Shown piece after piece: positions 11,578-24,300 of a stretch of DNA of 64,000 bases; position 1 is the stretch's first letter, and each line of letters opens with the position of its first letter. The notes under the pieces were generated by a model that was not told the DNA's origin, searched no databases, and saw only the letters and a list, made by a program, of their open reading frames with translations. Source of the DNA: Solea solea (taxonomy: Eukaryota > Chordata > Actinopteri > Pleuronectiformes > Soleidae); contig NC_081137.1 of assembly GCF_958295425.1 (NCBI RefSeq), forward strand, positions 6,342,238-6,406,237, in the 5' to 3' direction. The position numbers and the translations under genes are program-made.

Positions 11578-13740
11578 GACTGGCGAACAGTGCAGGGTGG
11601 ACCCCGCCTATCACCCTATGACAGCTGCGCTTGGAACTGCACCCCGCCTATCACCCTATGACAGCTGCGCTTGGAACTGCACCCCGCCTATCACCCAATG
11701 ACAGCTGCGCTTGGAACTGCACCCCCCCACCGCTTCGTCCTCCGGTGTTGGACAAAGTGTGAGATCATTGATGGACTGTGGGACGAAGCCAGAGAACCCT
11801 GGAGAAAAGCCATGCACACACGGGGAGAATATTGAAAACTCCATGCAGAAAGACTTTTGTTCCAAGTGGGTCTCGAACCCAGAACTTCTTCTTTATAAGG
11901 CAAGAGCACTGACCACTACACCAAACAGCTTGCCCGTCTTTTGGGACAGACGTTCTTCAATATTGCATCAGTCTGCCGATGTTTTGAAGTCGTGGGTTCT
12001 ATTATTGAAAAACTTCCAAATTGGATGTAATACCACATGAGGACAAATAGCTCATGTGGTTAGGGGAAGGACTGGGGTTCCTATGGTCAGGGGTTCGAAT
12101 CTTACGTCAAGTCAATGTTTAAGTAGAACAGTGTCTAATCCCCGTATTGCATGTTTTGAATGGACTGGTGAACTGTCCAGGGTGTACACCGCCCATCACC
12201 CTGTACCACCCACAGCTTAGAGTGGCACAGCACCCCCCTCCCCGACCCTCCGTCAGTGGACAAAGCGGTAGATGATTGATGGACTGTGGGAGGAAGCCAG
12301 AGAACCTGGAGAAAAGCCAAGCACACACAGGGAGAACATGAAAAACTCCAGAAAAGGAGTTGTTCCAACTGGGTCTCGAACCCAGGTCTTCTTGTTTCAA
12401 AGGCAAGAGCACTAACCACTACACCAAACAGCTTGCGCGTCTCTTGGGACAGACGTTCTTCAATATTGGATCAGTCTGCCGATGGTTTGAAGTTGTGGGT
12501 TCTATTATTAAAAGACTTCCAAATCGGACAAAAGACCACACAAGGACAAATAGCTCACATGGTTCAGACATGGATTGGTGATCTTATGGTCAGGGGTTCG
12601 AATCTTACATGAAGTGAATGTTTAAGTGGCAATTTATCTAATCCTTGGGTTGCATGTTTTGAATGGACTGGCGAACAGTGCAGGGTGAACCACGCCTATC
12701 ACCCTATGACAGCTGAGCTTGGCACAGCACCCCCCGCAACCCTCCAGTGTAGGACAAAGCGGTAGATGATTGATGGACTGTGGGAGGAAGCCAGAGAAAC
12801 GGGAGAAAAGCCACGCACACACGGGGAGAACATGAAAAACTCCAGAAAGATACTTGTTTCAAATGGGTCTTGAACCCTGAAAGTCTTCTTTCAAAGGCAA
12901 GAGCACTAACCACTACACCAACCACTTTGTCCATGTTGGGGGACAAACGTTCTGAAATATTTCATCAGTCTGACATTTTTTTGAAGTCATGGGTTCTATT
13001 ATTGAAAGAGTTCCTAATTGTGTGAAAAAGTGTGCAAAGACAAATAGCTCCCACGGTTCAGACGTGGACTGGCGTTCCTATGGTCAGGGGTTCGAATCTT
13101 ACATGAAGTCAATGTTTAAGCGGAAATTTACTTCATCACTTTAATGCATGTTTTGAATGGACTGGCGAACAGTGCAGGGTGAACCACGCTATGACAGCTG
13201 AGCTTGGCACTGCACCCCCCGCAACCCTCCAGTGTAGGACAAAGCGGTAGATGATTGATGGACTGTGGGAGGAAGCCAGAGAAACGGGAGAAAAGCCATG
13301 CACACACGGGGAGAACATGAAAAACTCCATGCATTAAGACACTTGTTCCCACTGGGTCTCGAACCCAGGACTTCTTGTTTCAAAGGGAAGAGCAACAACC
13401 ACTACACCAAAGATCTGGCCCAAGAGGGAGGATAGACATTGTTAAATATCTCATCAGTCTGAGGTTTGTGAAGTCATGGGTAATCTATCATTGAAAGACT
13501 TCCAAAGGTTGACACACACCACGTGAGGACAAATAGCTCACAAGGTTAAGAGAAAGACTGGAGTTCCTCAGGTCATGGGTTCGAAACTTGGATTAAGTGA
13601 ATTTTTAGGCACGCTATTCAATGCAGAGAGTAAATAAGTCTGAGAAAACATAAGGAAGAGCGTGGACAGTTAGCTCAACTGGTTAGAGAGCTGCCTTTCA
13701 GTCCTGACGTTGAGAGTTCAATTCCTTTATACTTCAACGT
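11578..13740. repeat. Tandem array of ~490-bp composite units carrying tRNA-like segments on both strands
   Basis: The motif ACTGGCGAACAGTGCAGGGT or a variant recurs at about 11579, 12164, 12667 and 13160, giving roughly four units. Each unit holds a GACTGTGGGAGGAAGCCAGA block, then a minus-strand tRNA-like segment, then a plus-strand tRNA-like segment. The minus-strand segment (near 11870-11930, 12360-12430, 12860-12925, 13350-13410) has A-box-like GGTGTAGTGGTTAGTGC and B-box-like GGTTCGAGACC. The plus-strand segment (near 12040-12110, 12545-12610, 13040-13105, 13530-13595) has AATAGCTCA...GGTT and GGTTCGAATC. In the first unit a 41-bp segment (CCCCGCCTATCACCC...) is triplicated at 11602, 11643 and 11684. 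Another tRNA-like segment at 13670-13730 has a perfect A box, TAGCTCAACTGG. Confidence 0.75.
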
Positions 13741-13799
13741 TTAAGGTTCCACAGCCAAAGTGAAGACTCAAAAACGCCCGGAGCTCCATCCCAATCCTC

Positions 13800-13890
13800 C
13801 AAAGGGTTCGTGGCGTGGTGGGTTGGTTCGCAACCGCGAGGAGGTTGTGCCAGTCCGGCTGTGGCTGGTTCAAATCCAGCATGCTCCGAA
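13800..13890 (+). repeat. Additional tRNA-derived SINE-like segment
   Basis: The sequence contains TTGGTTCGCAACCGCGAGG and then GGCTGGTTCAAATCCAGC, which holds a canonical B box (GGTTCAAATCC). The upstream A-box region is degenerate and the acceptor stem does not close. This reads as a SINE head rather than a working tRNA gene. GC-rich DNA follows (13900-13960). Confidence 0.4.
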
Positions 13891-14147
13891 CACTTGGCCC
13901 CGGCGCCGGGGCCAAACTGGGGCCGGGGCTGGGCTGTGCTCCCCCGGCTCCCCACACTGATAACAACAGGGGGTTATACCATTTGATATCACATTTTTGG
14001 CCAACGAAATTCCCAAAAAAAGCCATAAAAACACAAAAAAAATTTGACAGGGGTCCACTCTCTGGACTGTTGACCACACAGTCGGGGTACCGGTGTCCAG
14101 TAACTGATGCTTAAAAATGATCAGCACATTAATTAGACTTCTGTGTC

Positions 14148-14574
14148 ATTAATGTGTTCACATCATTTTTACATTGTTAACAGGTGAAAACTATGGACGA
14201 GTCAAAGTGGCAACATTCAATCAATAAATACACCATTAAATAATGACTCAAATGTGTCATTCATTCAAATTGGAATTTAATACATACATGTCTTATTAAA
14301 TGTGACATTCATTCATTCAAATACTAATTCATTTCATGTAAAAAAAAAACCCAAAACATAAGGAGTTAATTGACTATTTGTAATTCTATATGTTTTTGTC
14401 TTTTGAATGAATGAATGTCACATTTAATAAGACATGTATGTATTTAATTTCAATATGAATGAATGGCACATTTGAGTCATTATTTAATGGTGAATTTATT
14501 GATTGAATTTTGTCACTTTGTGTCTTCCATAGTTTTCACCTGTTAACAATGTAAAAATGACGTGCACACATTAA
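14148..14574. mobile_element. 427-bp foldback/MITE element with ~175-bp inverted arms
   Basis: Left arm about 14148-14321, right arm about 14401-14574. The left outer end TTAATGTGTTCACATCATTT matches the reverse complement of the right end AAATGACGTGCACACATTAA with few mismatches. Inner arm ends are CATTCATTCATTCAAA and TTTGAATGAATGAATG. Only about 80 bp separate the arms. No open frame. Arm length relative to total length is unusual for an ordinary MITE and fits a foldback-type non-autonomous element. I could not identify a target-site duplication with confidence. Confidence 0.8.
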
Positions 14575-15570
14575 ACAGAGACTCTGTTGACAAGTGCTGT
14601 TAACATCGTCCGTGTGAGGTGATGAAATGACGGGTGAAAGAGTGATGGTTTGGTCCATAAAATGTCAAATGTTGATGAGGGTTTTTCAAAGGTGGAAATG
14701 ATGATGTTGTCAAATGTGTTGTTTTGTCCAGAAAGCAAAAATGATTGCGTTTGAATTATTTCTTTGTTCTATGGAGCAAAGAAAGCAGAACATGTTGCCA
14801 TTTAAGAAGCTGTAAAATCATAAAGCTTAATTTAAGTCTTTAAAAAAGAAGTTTGATGAGAGCAAAAGATGTTGTTAGTTTACACCCGACATGAAAATGT
14901 GTGGGGATATGACGATATTATCGGTATGGGCAGATATTGGCTTTGAAAAGTTTTATGGGATGTGGGCAAAGACGGCGAGATGTGCCGATATGACTAATGA
15001 CTACAATAGTAGACTGAAAAGGTTTCTACCTCCTTGACTTGTATGCTCGCGCCCCCTACAGCTATTTTTTCTGCTTATTTATTTTGCACAATAAAGATAT
15101 TTCATATCCACATGTGCTGCGACATAAGTATGAAACATAGTCTGTTATTTTGACTAGAGAAGAGACTTAATGACCTCTGCAGTTGTGCAAAAGGAAAGAC
15201 ATATATATTGGTATTGATATGGGCCCCAGCACTGTGATATATGGGCATATTGGATATGGTCAAAAAGTCCAATCACCCCTAAAAATGCATATTTTCTGTG
15301 ATGGGATTGTAATGGGATAGCACATGACCACAGGTGTAAATGAGCCCCAAGGACAGATTGTTATTAATTTTTTTTTGCGTATATTTTTTGAACTGATGTT
15401 ACAAATACACGTCAAACATTTTTGCACAAATCTCGCAAATATCTTGATTACTTGATTGTACTTGTCATGGGGTCTCTGATGATTTTTTAAAATATATATA
15501 TAAAACAAGTAGGGATGCAACAGTTACTGAATTATTTAACTATTACGAGTACAAGTACTTTAATAATCGA
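14575..15570. other. Intergenic DNA with diffuse repeat traces
   Basis: No gene is seen. Around 14905-15250 there are repeated GATAT/ATATC motifs in both orientations (GGATATGACGATATTATCGG, then TTGATATGGGCCCC and GCATATTGGATATGG), which hints at a degraded MITE. The 86-codon minus-strand frame at 15260-15520 has no recognisable feature. Confidence 0.45.
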
Positions 15571-15574
15571 TTGT

Positions 15575-15707
15575 GATCGGATCACTCCGGTGGGATGTTA
15601 ACAGCAGGTGTGAACAGAGCGTCAACAGAACGTCTAAGAAATGTGTGGATCATTTTTAAGCAGCAGTTACTACACGTTTGTCCGCGCTGCTCCTCGTCCT
15701 CCTCCAG
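15575..15707. repeat. Dispersed repeat, copy 1 (pairs with 16597-16725)
   Basis: The segment GATCGGATCACTC ... TTAACAGCAGGTGTGAACAG ... GTGTGGATCATTTTTAAGC recurs about 1 kb to the right with few substitutions. Copy 1 runs straight into the 12-bp minisatellite. Identity of the element is unknown. Confidence 0.8.
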
Positions 15708-15776
15708 GTCCTCCTCCAGGTCCTCCTCCAGGTCCTCCTCCAGGTCCTCCTCCAGGTCCTCCTCCAGGTCCTCCTG
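15696..15776. repeat. 12-bp minisatellite (TCCTCCTCCAGG)n
   Basis: About six tandem 12-bp units. They create spurious open frames on both strands (repeated DLEE on minus, PPG on plus). The paired copy at about 16715 has only CTCCTCGTCCTCCTCGG at the matching place, so the expansion arose in this copy alone. Confidence 0.9.
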
Positions 15777-16596
15777 CTCCTGCCGGCTCATGGTCCTGGT
15801 CCAAACAAAGTTACAAAGTCTTTAAAAATCCTGAAAACATTAAACATTTAAAAATCTGAATATTTAACAGAGGATTCTGGTGTATTTAGTGACAGTCAAC
15901 TGTCAACTGATTAATGTCTGCAAACGTTTCAGTTACAGACAAAGTTTGCTGCCATTGTCAGTTGTGTGTCATGTGTTTACTCTTCACTGTAAAGTCATCA
16001 CTTGTTTTTTTGTTTTGTTTTTCTTATTGCCCTAAATTCTGATGATAATGTCCTCATTCAACAATGCTTCAAAACACATGAACTGTGCCTTTAACTGCAG
16101 CTGTTTGGAGGTCTTCAGTCAGGGGACATGATGAGACAAAGTAGTGTCCAGTTGTTAAAATGTGGTCATTGCAGTAAATGAGTGAAAACAATGAGAGTGA
16201 AATGAAAATACATTAAAACCTTGTTATTGTTTACTATTTATTGGTCCTAACCCAGGGACACTTTTATTTTGAAATTCTACTAAATCACTGCTCCTTAAGT
16301 TTTTTTTTTTATTAACCTGCCCCCTACTGGCCAGACTAGATAACAGTTTTAATGGTATATTGACATTTATTGTTGAGGACATTCTTTGAAATTTTGGACA
16401 GTTTTTTGATGACATATGTGGACAATTTATATTTTAACGTTTTTGATGACATTCTTTACTCGAAAAGTTCATATTATGACAGTTTTAAAGACATACTATC
16501 GCATTGACCACACGTACATGGTTAGACGGGGATCGTGTGTTTGCTGTGGAGCAGTGACGTCACATTAGCAGCAGCAGGTGTAATCTGAACACCTGT

Positions 16597-16725
16597 GATC
16601 GGATCACTCAGGTCGGACGTTAACAGCAGGTGTGAACAGAGCGTCAACAGAACATCTAAGAAATGTGTGGATCATTTTTAAGCAGCAGTTACCACGTTTG
16701 TCCCCGCTGCTCCTCGTCCTCCTCG
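16597..16725. repeat. Dispersed repeat, copy 2
   Basis: Near-identical to 15575-15707: ACAGCAGGTGTGAACAGAGC and AAGAAATGTGTGGATCATTT are exact in both. It lacks the 12-bp expansion and continues into a different sequence (GTGTCTCCACCTGCTGG). This is probably the ancestral state of the repeat. Confidence 0.8.
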
Positions 16726-16899
16726 GTGTCTCCACCTGCTGGCTCCGCGTGCGTGCGCGGAAGGTCCGACTGGCAAACAGGAAGTGGATGATTCCAATTA
16801 GATTTATCGAGAGGGGAAGACGCGGACCGCACTAAACCAGGAGGAGTCCACTTTTCCTCACGACGTCAGTCTCCTCTCCTCAATGAATCCACACAGCAG

Positions 16900-17655
16900 C
16901 TTGTCAATACATTGATAAATAAAAAATCCATGAATTAAAAATATAGAATATAAAGATCTATACATACCTATGTCCATGTTTCGAGCTGTCCTGTGGACAG
17001 TTTTACAGGCGTCTTTTTTACTATTGTGGTCAATGGGAAAATTGCTTTTTGGGCCGCATGACTATTTTTTGTTGCAGTACCACGAGTGGCCACCACGACA
17101 AAATTGTCTTCAAGGCAGAGGGGGTGATGCTCCATACTATCCAGTTCCTTTTATACATCCACGGTTTCAGGGCTTCAGTGTTGTGGATTACTTTGCCCTC
17201 TAGTGGCAATTTTGAGAGGATGCAGTCATGGCATGCGTCAAACATTTCCCACCTCTCTTCACTTAATGATATCATTTCCGGAAATTTGAACACTAATAAT
17301 AATTATTTTATTGAAATAGCACTTGGAAATGCACAGGTTTGTCATTGTGCTGTGACAGACAAACACAATTTAATAAAATGACATAATCCATTATATTAAT
17401 TTGATTATCTATTGATTTCAGTTGGTAACTTTCATTATGTTTTTGTCTTTTGATGCAACTTTTAATGTGTTTATTTTTAGTATAGTTTATAGGCAACAGT
17501 ATTCTATGCGGATGTGATCCTGATTAAATGTCATCATGTTTACATTCGACATAAAGAGCCACCAAACTAACGAACGTAAAAGATCTCAATTTACTTCAAT
17601 TCCTTATGTTTCACTTAAATGGTTTTCAGACGCACATGGAACACAATAAACCAAG
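16900..17655. other. Intergenic DNA, probable old repeat
   Basis: The stretch contains short open frames on both strands (16970-17381) around GTGGTCAATGGGAAAATTGC and TTGTTGCAGTACCACGAGTG. I vaguely recognise these as a dispersed teleost repeat, but I cannot name it. No gene is seen. Confidence 0.35.
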
Positions 17656-17676
17656 TCTGGGGAAATATTTCCTTCT

Positions 17677-17682
17677 TTATTG
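17677..17682 (-). terminator. Candidate poly(A) signal of the miR-22 host transcript
   Basis: TTTATT on the plus strand, AATAAA on the minus strand, about 600 bp beyond the miR-22 hairpin. It is the nearest strong minus-strand hexamer noted and would give the terminal host exon a length of about 0.8 kb. Confidence 0.4.
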
Positions 17683-18286
17683 CATAAAAAAAAGTAAACT
17701 GTACATGTTAGTTCTTAAAGACATGTTAAATATCACAAAAGACACAAATTGCGATATATACATATATACATATATACACAATGTGTGGATTAACAATTTT
17801 AAAACATATGAGAATTAAGGAGATTAACAGATTTAACATTAAATCCCATACCAAATAAAAAAAAAAGGACATTTTAAACCTTAATATGGGAACATTTTAA
17901 TATGGTTTGGATTTACAATGATGGTAAACTCTTCTTTCTGGTCTTCATGACCACTCAAAGCTGCAGTTACACTACAGTTTTGTCATTCACCAGGAACTCA
18001 CCAGCTTATAGACGAGTGGAGCGTGGGATCAAACCCCCGACCTACCACTGATCCACCAAAAAGTAATAATACCTTTTTTAACCTGCAAATTAGATGTACG
18101 AGAACCTTTCTGTGTGTCGATGACAAACAGAAACTCCGTCATGTGAAATGTATTTTCATACTTATACATGTGTGATTATACACTCGAATCCAGCAGATAA
18201 TTCCAGGTTATTGAAGGTCAATGAAAGACATCCTCGGTCCTTCCTCGTCTTTAGTTGTCTGTGCGGGGCAGGCAGGGCTGACCAGA

Positions 18287-18349
18287 ACAGTTCTTCAGCT
18301 GGCAGCTTTAGCATGTGTACAGGAACATAAAGCTTGCCAGTGAAGAACT
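18287..18349 (-). ncRNA. mir22a: miR-22 precursor hairpin (miR-22a type)
   Basis: Read on the minus strand, the 5p arm (18349-18328) starts AGTTCTTCACTGGCAAGC and the 3p arm (18308-18287) starts AAGCTGCCAGCTGAAGAACT. The 3p seed AGCTGCC is that of miR-22. As I remember them, the 3p differs from human miR-22-3p by one base and matches zebrafish miR-22a. A 19-nt loop separates the arms, and the stem continues a few base pairs outside them. miR-22 is a broadly conserved vertebrate microRNA, strong in muscle and heart. The hairpin lies in an apparent exon, as in human MIR22HG, only about 16 nt after the stop codon of a host ORF. Confidence 0.95.
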
Positions 18350-18365
18350 GCTGTGTGTCAGCCAT

Positions 18366-21300
18366 TTAAGGCAAAGAGGGAGTCAGCGAGCGTGACGGCG
18401 AGCCCGGAGTGACGAACAAGCCACTTTTAGGCACCAGCAGCCTCAACTGCTCTTCCACTTCTTCTGCACTGGACTTGGATGCACAGGTTCCTGCAGAAAG
18501 AGAAGAAGAGATCATTTAATTTCCTCTGTAAACTCTCTGCTCACACACACAGCTTTTTTTTTTTTGAGGCAGGTTTAGCCTCATTAGGATCAGGTTTTTG
18601 GTCTCAATGAGGACGACTGGTCCTGAGTTTTTGCCAGAAAATGTCCTAAAGAGGGTGCAGTCGCAAACCACAGTGTGTGCAACCAGCTGGGAGTAAGTGG
18701 GTGAAATGAGGTGATACGCAGGAATGACATTACCAGCACAGAATACTGTCTCTGCATGTTACACAGCACCAACAACAAATTCTTATTTATTCTCATAGTA
18801 ATGATGCCAAGTCACCAACCGGCCTCTTAAAAAAACACCTTATTTTTGTCAGTTACCACGGTTACAAATCCCAAGTATGAGAACAAAAAAGAAGTTCAAA
18901 GATTTATTTGGTCAGTTTATTAGTCAGTGTTCAACTGCCATGGTTGGTTCTCAACCTGGGGTCTACCAGAGATCTTATCGAGTCGGCATCACCCAAATTA
19001 AAACCCTTTCTTTTGGTCCACCTTTAAATTGATTAAGCACCTCTGTGACCTCTGAACTTCTGCGACTAATACTGCAAAAGCCTCCTCTGGTCAGTTAGCG
19101 GCTATATCTGAACACGTTCTGTTGTGTGAGAAACGTGAACCTTACCAAAGACTCACTGGTATTGTGGTAGTAGTACAGGACAGTTTTTATCCATATACAC
19201 CGTGAGAATAGGAACAAAAACAAATGGACGTCTCACTCATCATCACGCTCTGCAAAAGCCTGTAACAGCCTACGCGTTTGAATCAGGTGCAGAGAAACCA
19301 ACTTGCAGGTTTATTCCACTGCAAAATACAACATACTTGTGGGTGGTATATTGAATTTCTGCCAATAAACTCTCCAAAATGTTACACACCGGATCTTTAA
19401 TCCAAAAAATCGGTATCATCATAGTCGTCGTCGTCATGGCAATGCAACAGGGAGGGGGGGTGTTTCAAGTGAACAAGTTTAAAGCTACGCAGTCTGACAC
19501 CGAGTGTGGGATTTTTCATCTTTAAGAACTGTAGTCCTTTTCATAAATTTCTCCAGACACAGTTAATCCACTGTTGTTTGTGGATTCTTTCGATTTAACT
19601 TGAATCTTACACAGACAAGAAACACAGTCACAACTGTTTTAAAGCGGTACATCGTTCCCTTAAGTGCTACACTCCTAAAATAGTAGTGTTCTAAAGCTGT
19701 AGACTATTAATACTGTTTTTTTTTTAATGTTAATCCTTCTTCCTTTTGGACTTTGATTAAATTTTGTCTGTTCATCGTGTTATTTTTTGGAGGGGAAAGC
19801 ACTTTAGTCCATTTATTGATATGTGCAGCTCTCTGACGAGTGCACATAACAATAAATGAAAAGGTACTCGACACTGGAACACTTGACGACTAACACATGT
19901 CAAGCTTAAGCGTGTCTGTGCTTTTCTTGCCTTCAAAGAATGTTATCTTGAGGTGATCCTGAGATATTGAGGACACGCACCACTTCTCTGGCTGACGATG
20001 AGTAACACATGCTGTACATTCCTGCGCTAAGGAGAACTTGAATAATCGCAGGTACTTAAATGCCCTGAAGCCTGTGCTCAGCAGGGGAGGGCGGGTCTCT
20101 ATTAGAGGGCCTTGTGAAAATCTTGCAGACTCCACTGCAGGGAAAGATTATTTTGTCTTACTGTCTCTTCAGATTTAACGTCAGCATCAGCCCGAGATGC
20201 CCAGACTGGCCACTTAACTGCTTGCTCACGCAAAAGACCTAATCAGCCAAACACATGGCAGCAACTCAATGAACTTAGACATGTAGACATGGTCAAGACG
20301 ACCTGCTGAAGATCAACCCGAGCATCGGAATGAGGAAGAAAGGTGATTTACGTGGTTTTGAACATGACATGGGTTGGTGGTGCCAGACAGGCTCGTCTGA
20401 GTATTTCAGGAATTGCTGATGTCGGCACAACCATCTCTAGGGTTTACACGGAATGGTCCAAAAAAAGAGAAAATTAGAGGTCAGACGGAAAATAAGCAAA
20501 CTGCTTGTGGGATAAGAGAAAGTAAGGCTGGACTATTTGTTTAAATATATGTGATTTTTTTTCCGACGTTTGTAACGTTTTCCATGCGGCCCTGTGATGG
20601 ACTGGCGACCTGTCCTTTCGCCCTATGTCAGCTGGGATTGGCACCAGCGCCCTCATGCGGAGGATAAAGCAGTGGAAATGAGAAATGAGGTGCATTTTGT
20701 TACAACTTATTACCCGTGTTTCTTTCAATCCGTCCGTCTATCAGAGTTTCCTGTCAGATATATTGGCTTCTAAAAACTCAGTTTTGACCCAAATGTTCGT
20801 GACTGTCTTTGTTAAAACATCAGTGTTGAATTTGGATTTTGAAGGAAGTGGCGCTTTCCACGAAGGCTTTCCTTCGGTCTTCACAGCAGTCCCGTAAAGT
20901 GAACCACCCACCCCCATCGAGCCGGGGCTGCACATTCACTCACGCCTGCATCAGTCTGGATGTAGTCAGACAGGAAGGCGTGCAGTCCTCTGACCACACA
21001 CACACACACACACAAAGTGACAAAGGCTGCTACAACCACAAACTGAATTAGTTATTTGCTCCATTCAAAATGACAGGCAGTGTAAAACCCCCCCACCTCG
21101 TGCCACTATTTCCCATATCTCCTCTTCTTCATTTTTTCCTGTCTTCTCTGACTCATCTGTCCTCTCCAACCTCTCCCTCGGTCAGATCAGACTGTCCTGC
21201 ATTCCTGACATTCCAGCTGTGTATGTTAGAAATTCCATCCGGCTGCTGTGGGCTTGCACGGTCTCTTTCACTCCTCCTTTTCCATCCCTCTATCCTTCAC

Positions 21301-24300
21301 CCATTCCTTTGCTCCGCGTATTCGCCCACATCTGGCCTGGCCCAGACAAGTGGACGTGGCTTCATCATCAGGGTCAACTCCGCCCCCCCGACCCTCACCT
21401 CTGTCTTTTTCCCTCTTTCTTCGCACCTCACGCCACCCGCTCATCTACTCCCCTCAATCAGAGTCACATGGCGGCCAGTGTGGAAGTCCTTGAGACAGGC
21501 TTTTATGCAGAGGGCAACTGTGTAAAAGAGATAACACGCAGTCTAAAATGCAGAACACTGAGCTTATCTGACACTGTGGACGTGCACAAGGATAAGAAAA
21601 GAGGGGCTGAATGGGCAGGATGTGCGTGTCAGAGAGAAACAGGGAGGTGTGAATGAACCCTGCCAAAAGTGAGGAGAATTTATTGACATTCAGGTCTTTT
21701 GAGGGAATGTCTTATCAAGCCTTAGCTGTGCATGTATGAGTGAAATTCAAACGTATCTATCAAGAGCAGTGACTCCCAGTGTGTGGGGCCTTGGAGGTTT
21801 GGCAGGTCAAAATCAGTCTGGGGCATTTATTGGTGAAGTTGCCGTTGAATATCCGTCCCCTTACCCTTCCCTTCTAAATGTGTTGAAGAAACTATATCAC
21901 CTTCAGTTAGCATTAAAACTCAAAACATGTTTAGTTTGTCCACGGTGGGCTATTGTGAAAACATGGCCGTCCAAACTAGGGGAACCTCTGTAGAGCTCAC
22001 GTGGCTTCTGATAAACAGTGGTAATGAAAAGCAATCATTCATAAAAATCAGGTGATTGTACACATTTTACACACTGGACCTTTACAAGTGAAAAATATGC
22101 CTAGTAAAATACAATCTTGTATTTTTCTTATTTACATTTTGACACATGAACTATGCTCAGTAAAGTATAGGGCAAAAAAAGAATAAAGATATGGTCTGTG
22201 AACCATAAAAGATAAAAGTGATGTTAGTGCTGCCCTAAACACAAAATGGCTGTTGAGAGCGATGTGTGTTACCACCATGATGTGACAAGGCCTGCCAAAC
22301 AGTTTGTTAGAGCCATATACAAATGGTGTTGATTATTATTACTATACGTAGGCCTTTGGAATAATTTAGTCATTTAAGTAATATATAATTCACGCATTTG
22401 GTCATACTTGGCACTTTAAATTTGTATTATTATTTTTCTGTGTGTGTGTTTATTATTATTATTATTATTATTATTTTTATTGTTATTATTGTTAAAATGG
22501 TTCAGGCTCCTTTAATTTTCCTGCTGTTGTAATGTACAATTAATCGAGGTAAATTGCACTTTCCCTCATTGGGCCCCACACGCTCTAGGTCCGCACCTGG
22601 TGGATGTAGCAGGACACAGAGCAACAGACAGTAACCGAAAGCGTCCTTTAACTCACATAGTTCGAAGTAGAGTGTGTTATTTTTTTTTGTTAATAGGCTG
22701 GTAAACGTTACAGGAATAATAAACGTCCGGATGACGATATCCAATAATACATTTTTGAAGCCAATATCGTCCGTTCTGAATATAGGAATGGTACGATACC
22801 ACTTTTTTTTCTATATATTTACTATTATTCATCCAATAAAGTCATTTTAGACCATTTGTATTTGACTATAAAGCTGTTAACAACACATTAGTGCCGAGTC
22901 ATGTCAAAGACGTTATTGTCCAACTCTGTGTAACATGTATTGTTCTCCCAAAAATAAGAAATTAACAGCGCAAATATGACTCAGCTAAAATGCTTTTGCA
23001 GGCTGTGCACAGTGGAGCATGTGGTATATTGGATTTTTGGATTGCATTCATTTTTATCTCGTATCAAAATATCACGCCGATAATATCGTGTATTCCTTAT
23101 TGTATTGTATTGAGTACAACAAATATGTATCTTTTGTATCTTTCTTGATCGAAGAAAGATACTAAATGGCCAACAAGCCACCAAATTAAATTGTTTTCAC
23201 CCCTATATATCGCCACCTGGGGTAGCACAGGCGGAGACATTTTGTCCAGTATACTAAGACAAAGACAGCAGTCCAGCTAAAAGGAGTCGATGAGTCTGTA
23301 GCTGGACTTCACTGTGCATGGAAAAGTACCGACTGTTGGTCTGAAAATGTGTGAAGTGTTGCAGATTTATCACATGATTTAACACATGAAATTATGAATT
23401 CACATATTTGCACAGTGCTGCTGCTGCTGTTGCTGCTGCTGCTCACATGGTAATTAAAGGCTGTGCATCTATTACATAGAGGAATGCAGGTACATTCCTT
23501 TGCTGTGGGTGTGGCCCACATGCAGAGTGATTACTGGGCCAGATTGTAGTCTGTAATAAAGACTGATCATTTTAGACTAGGAATGGGGACAAAGACAGAG
23601 AGAGGGCGGTGGCTTTGGCAACACTCTGACCATAGTGCAGAGATCTTCTTCTATGCTCGGCTGCTCGGCTGCGCACCGGACATAAAATGGCTATCTGACT
23701 TTGACCCTGAGATCACCGCAGATAAGTCACCGGGAATCGCTGTATACCATTCTGAATTCTGGGAGATCCTGTTTGATTGACAGACTTTTTATTTCTATTT
23801 TTATTGCTGTGTCATGTATAGAAAATGAGAAATGCAGACCAGTTAGTCATAGTACAACATACATCTTAAATAATATGACACAAATAAAACCTCATTTTAT
23901 TTTGTTATTTCTGGACTTTGAAAAGACATTTTAAGTGTAGGTGATGAAGTTTGCTTTAATGTTAGATACATGTTCACAGTTGGTAATGTGCTGTATATAT
24001 GGGGACAGTAAGCCTGTCTTCTTGGTGCTATTTCATCCCGCCTCCACTGAAATGAACCTACATAACACATCCCTTCTTGCCCCATCCTCCCATGACAAGG
24101 CACGCAATAGGAATGAAGGGTGTAGCCCAAGTTGAGCAAGATGGCCTCACTTCTGCAAATGTGGGCAATAAAACAAGTAAGGAGAGGTTGCCTGTGAAGC
24201 GTGGATGCGGGGGGAACACATGTAGACAAGCTGAGTTGCTTTTTTCACCGACACCCAGCCATCACTGCCATGTGATCCTCGCTGTGACGGGGCGGCTTAT

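Noticed and set aside
11578..13890. Functional tRNA genes
   Set aside because: A and B boxes are present but acceptor stems and anticodon arms do not close properly; they are SINE-type relics.
15582..15859. Open frames with repeated DLEE and PPG
   Set aside because: Produced entirely by the 12-bp minisatellite; no conserved sequence outside it.
21070..21656. 145-151-codon plus-strand frames
   Set aside because: Overlapping frames in pyrimidine-rich DNA, Ser/Pro/His-rich, no family resemblance.
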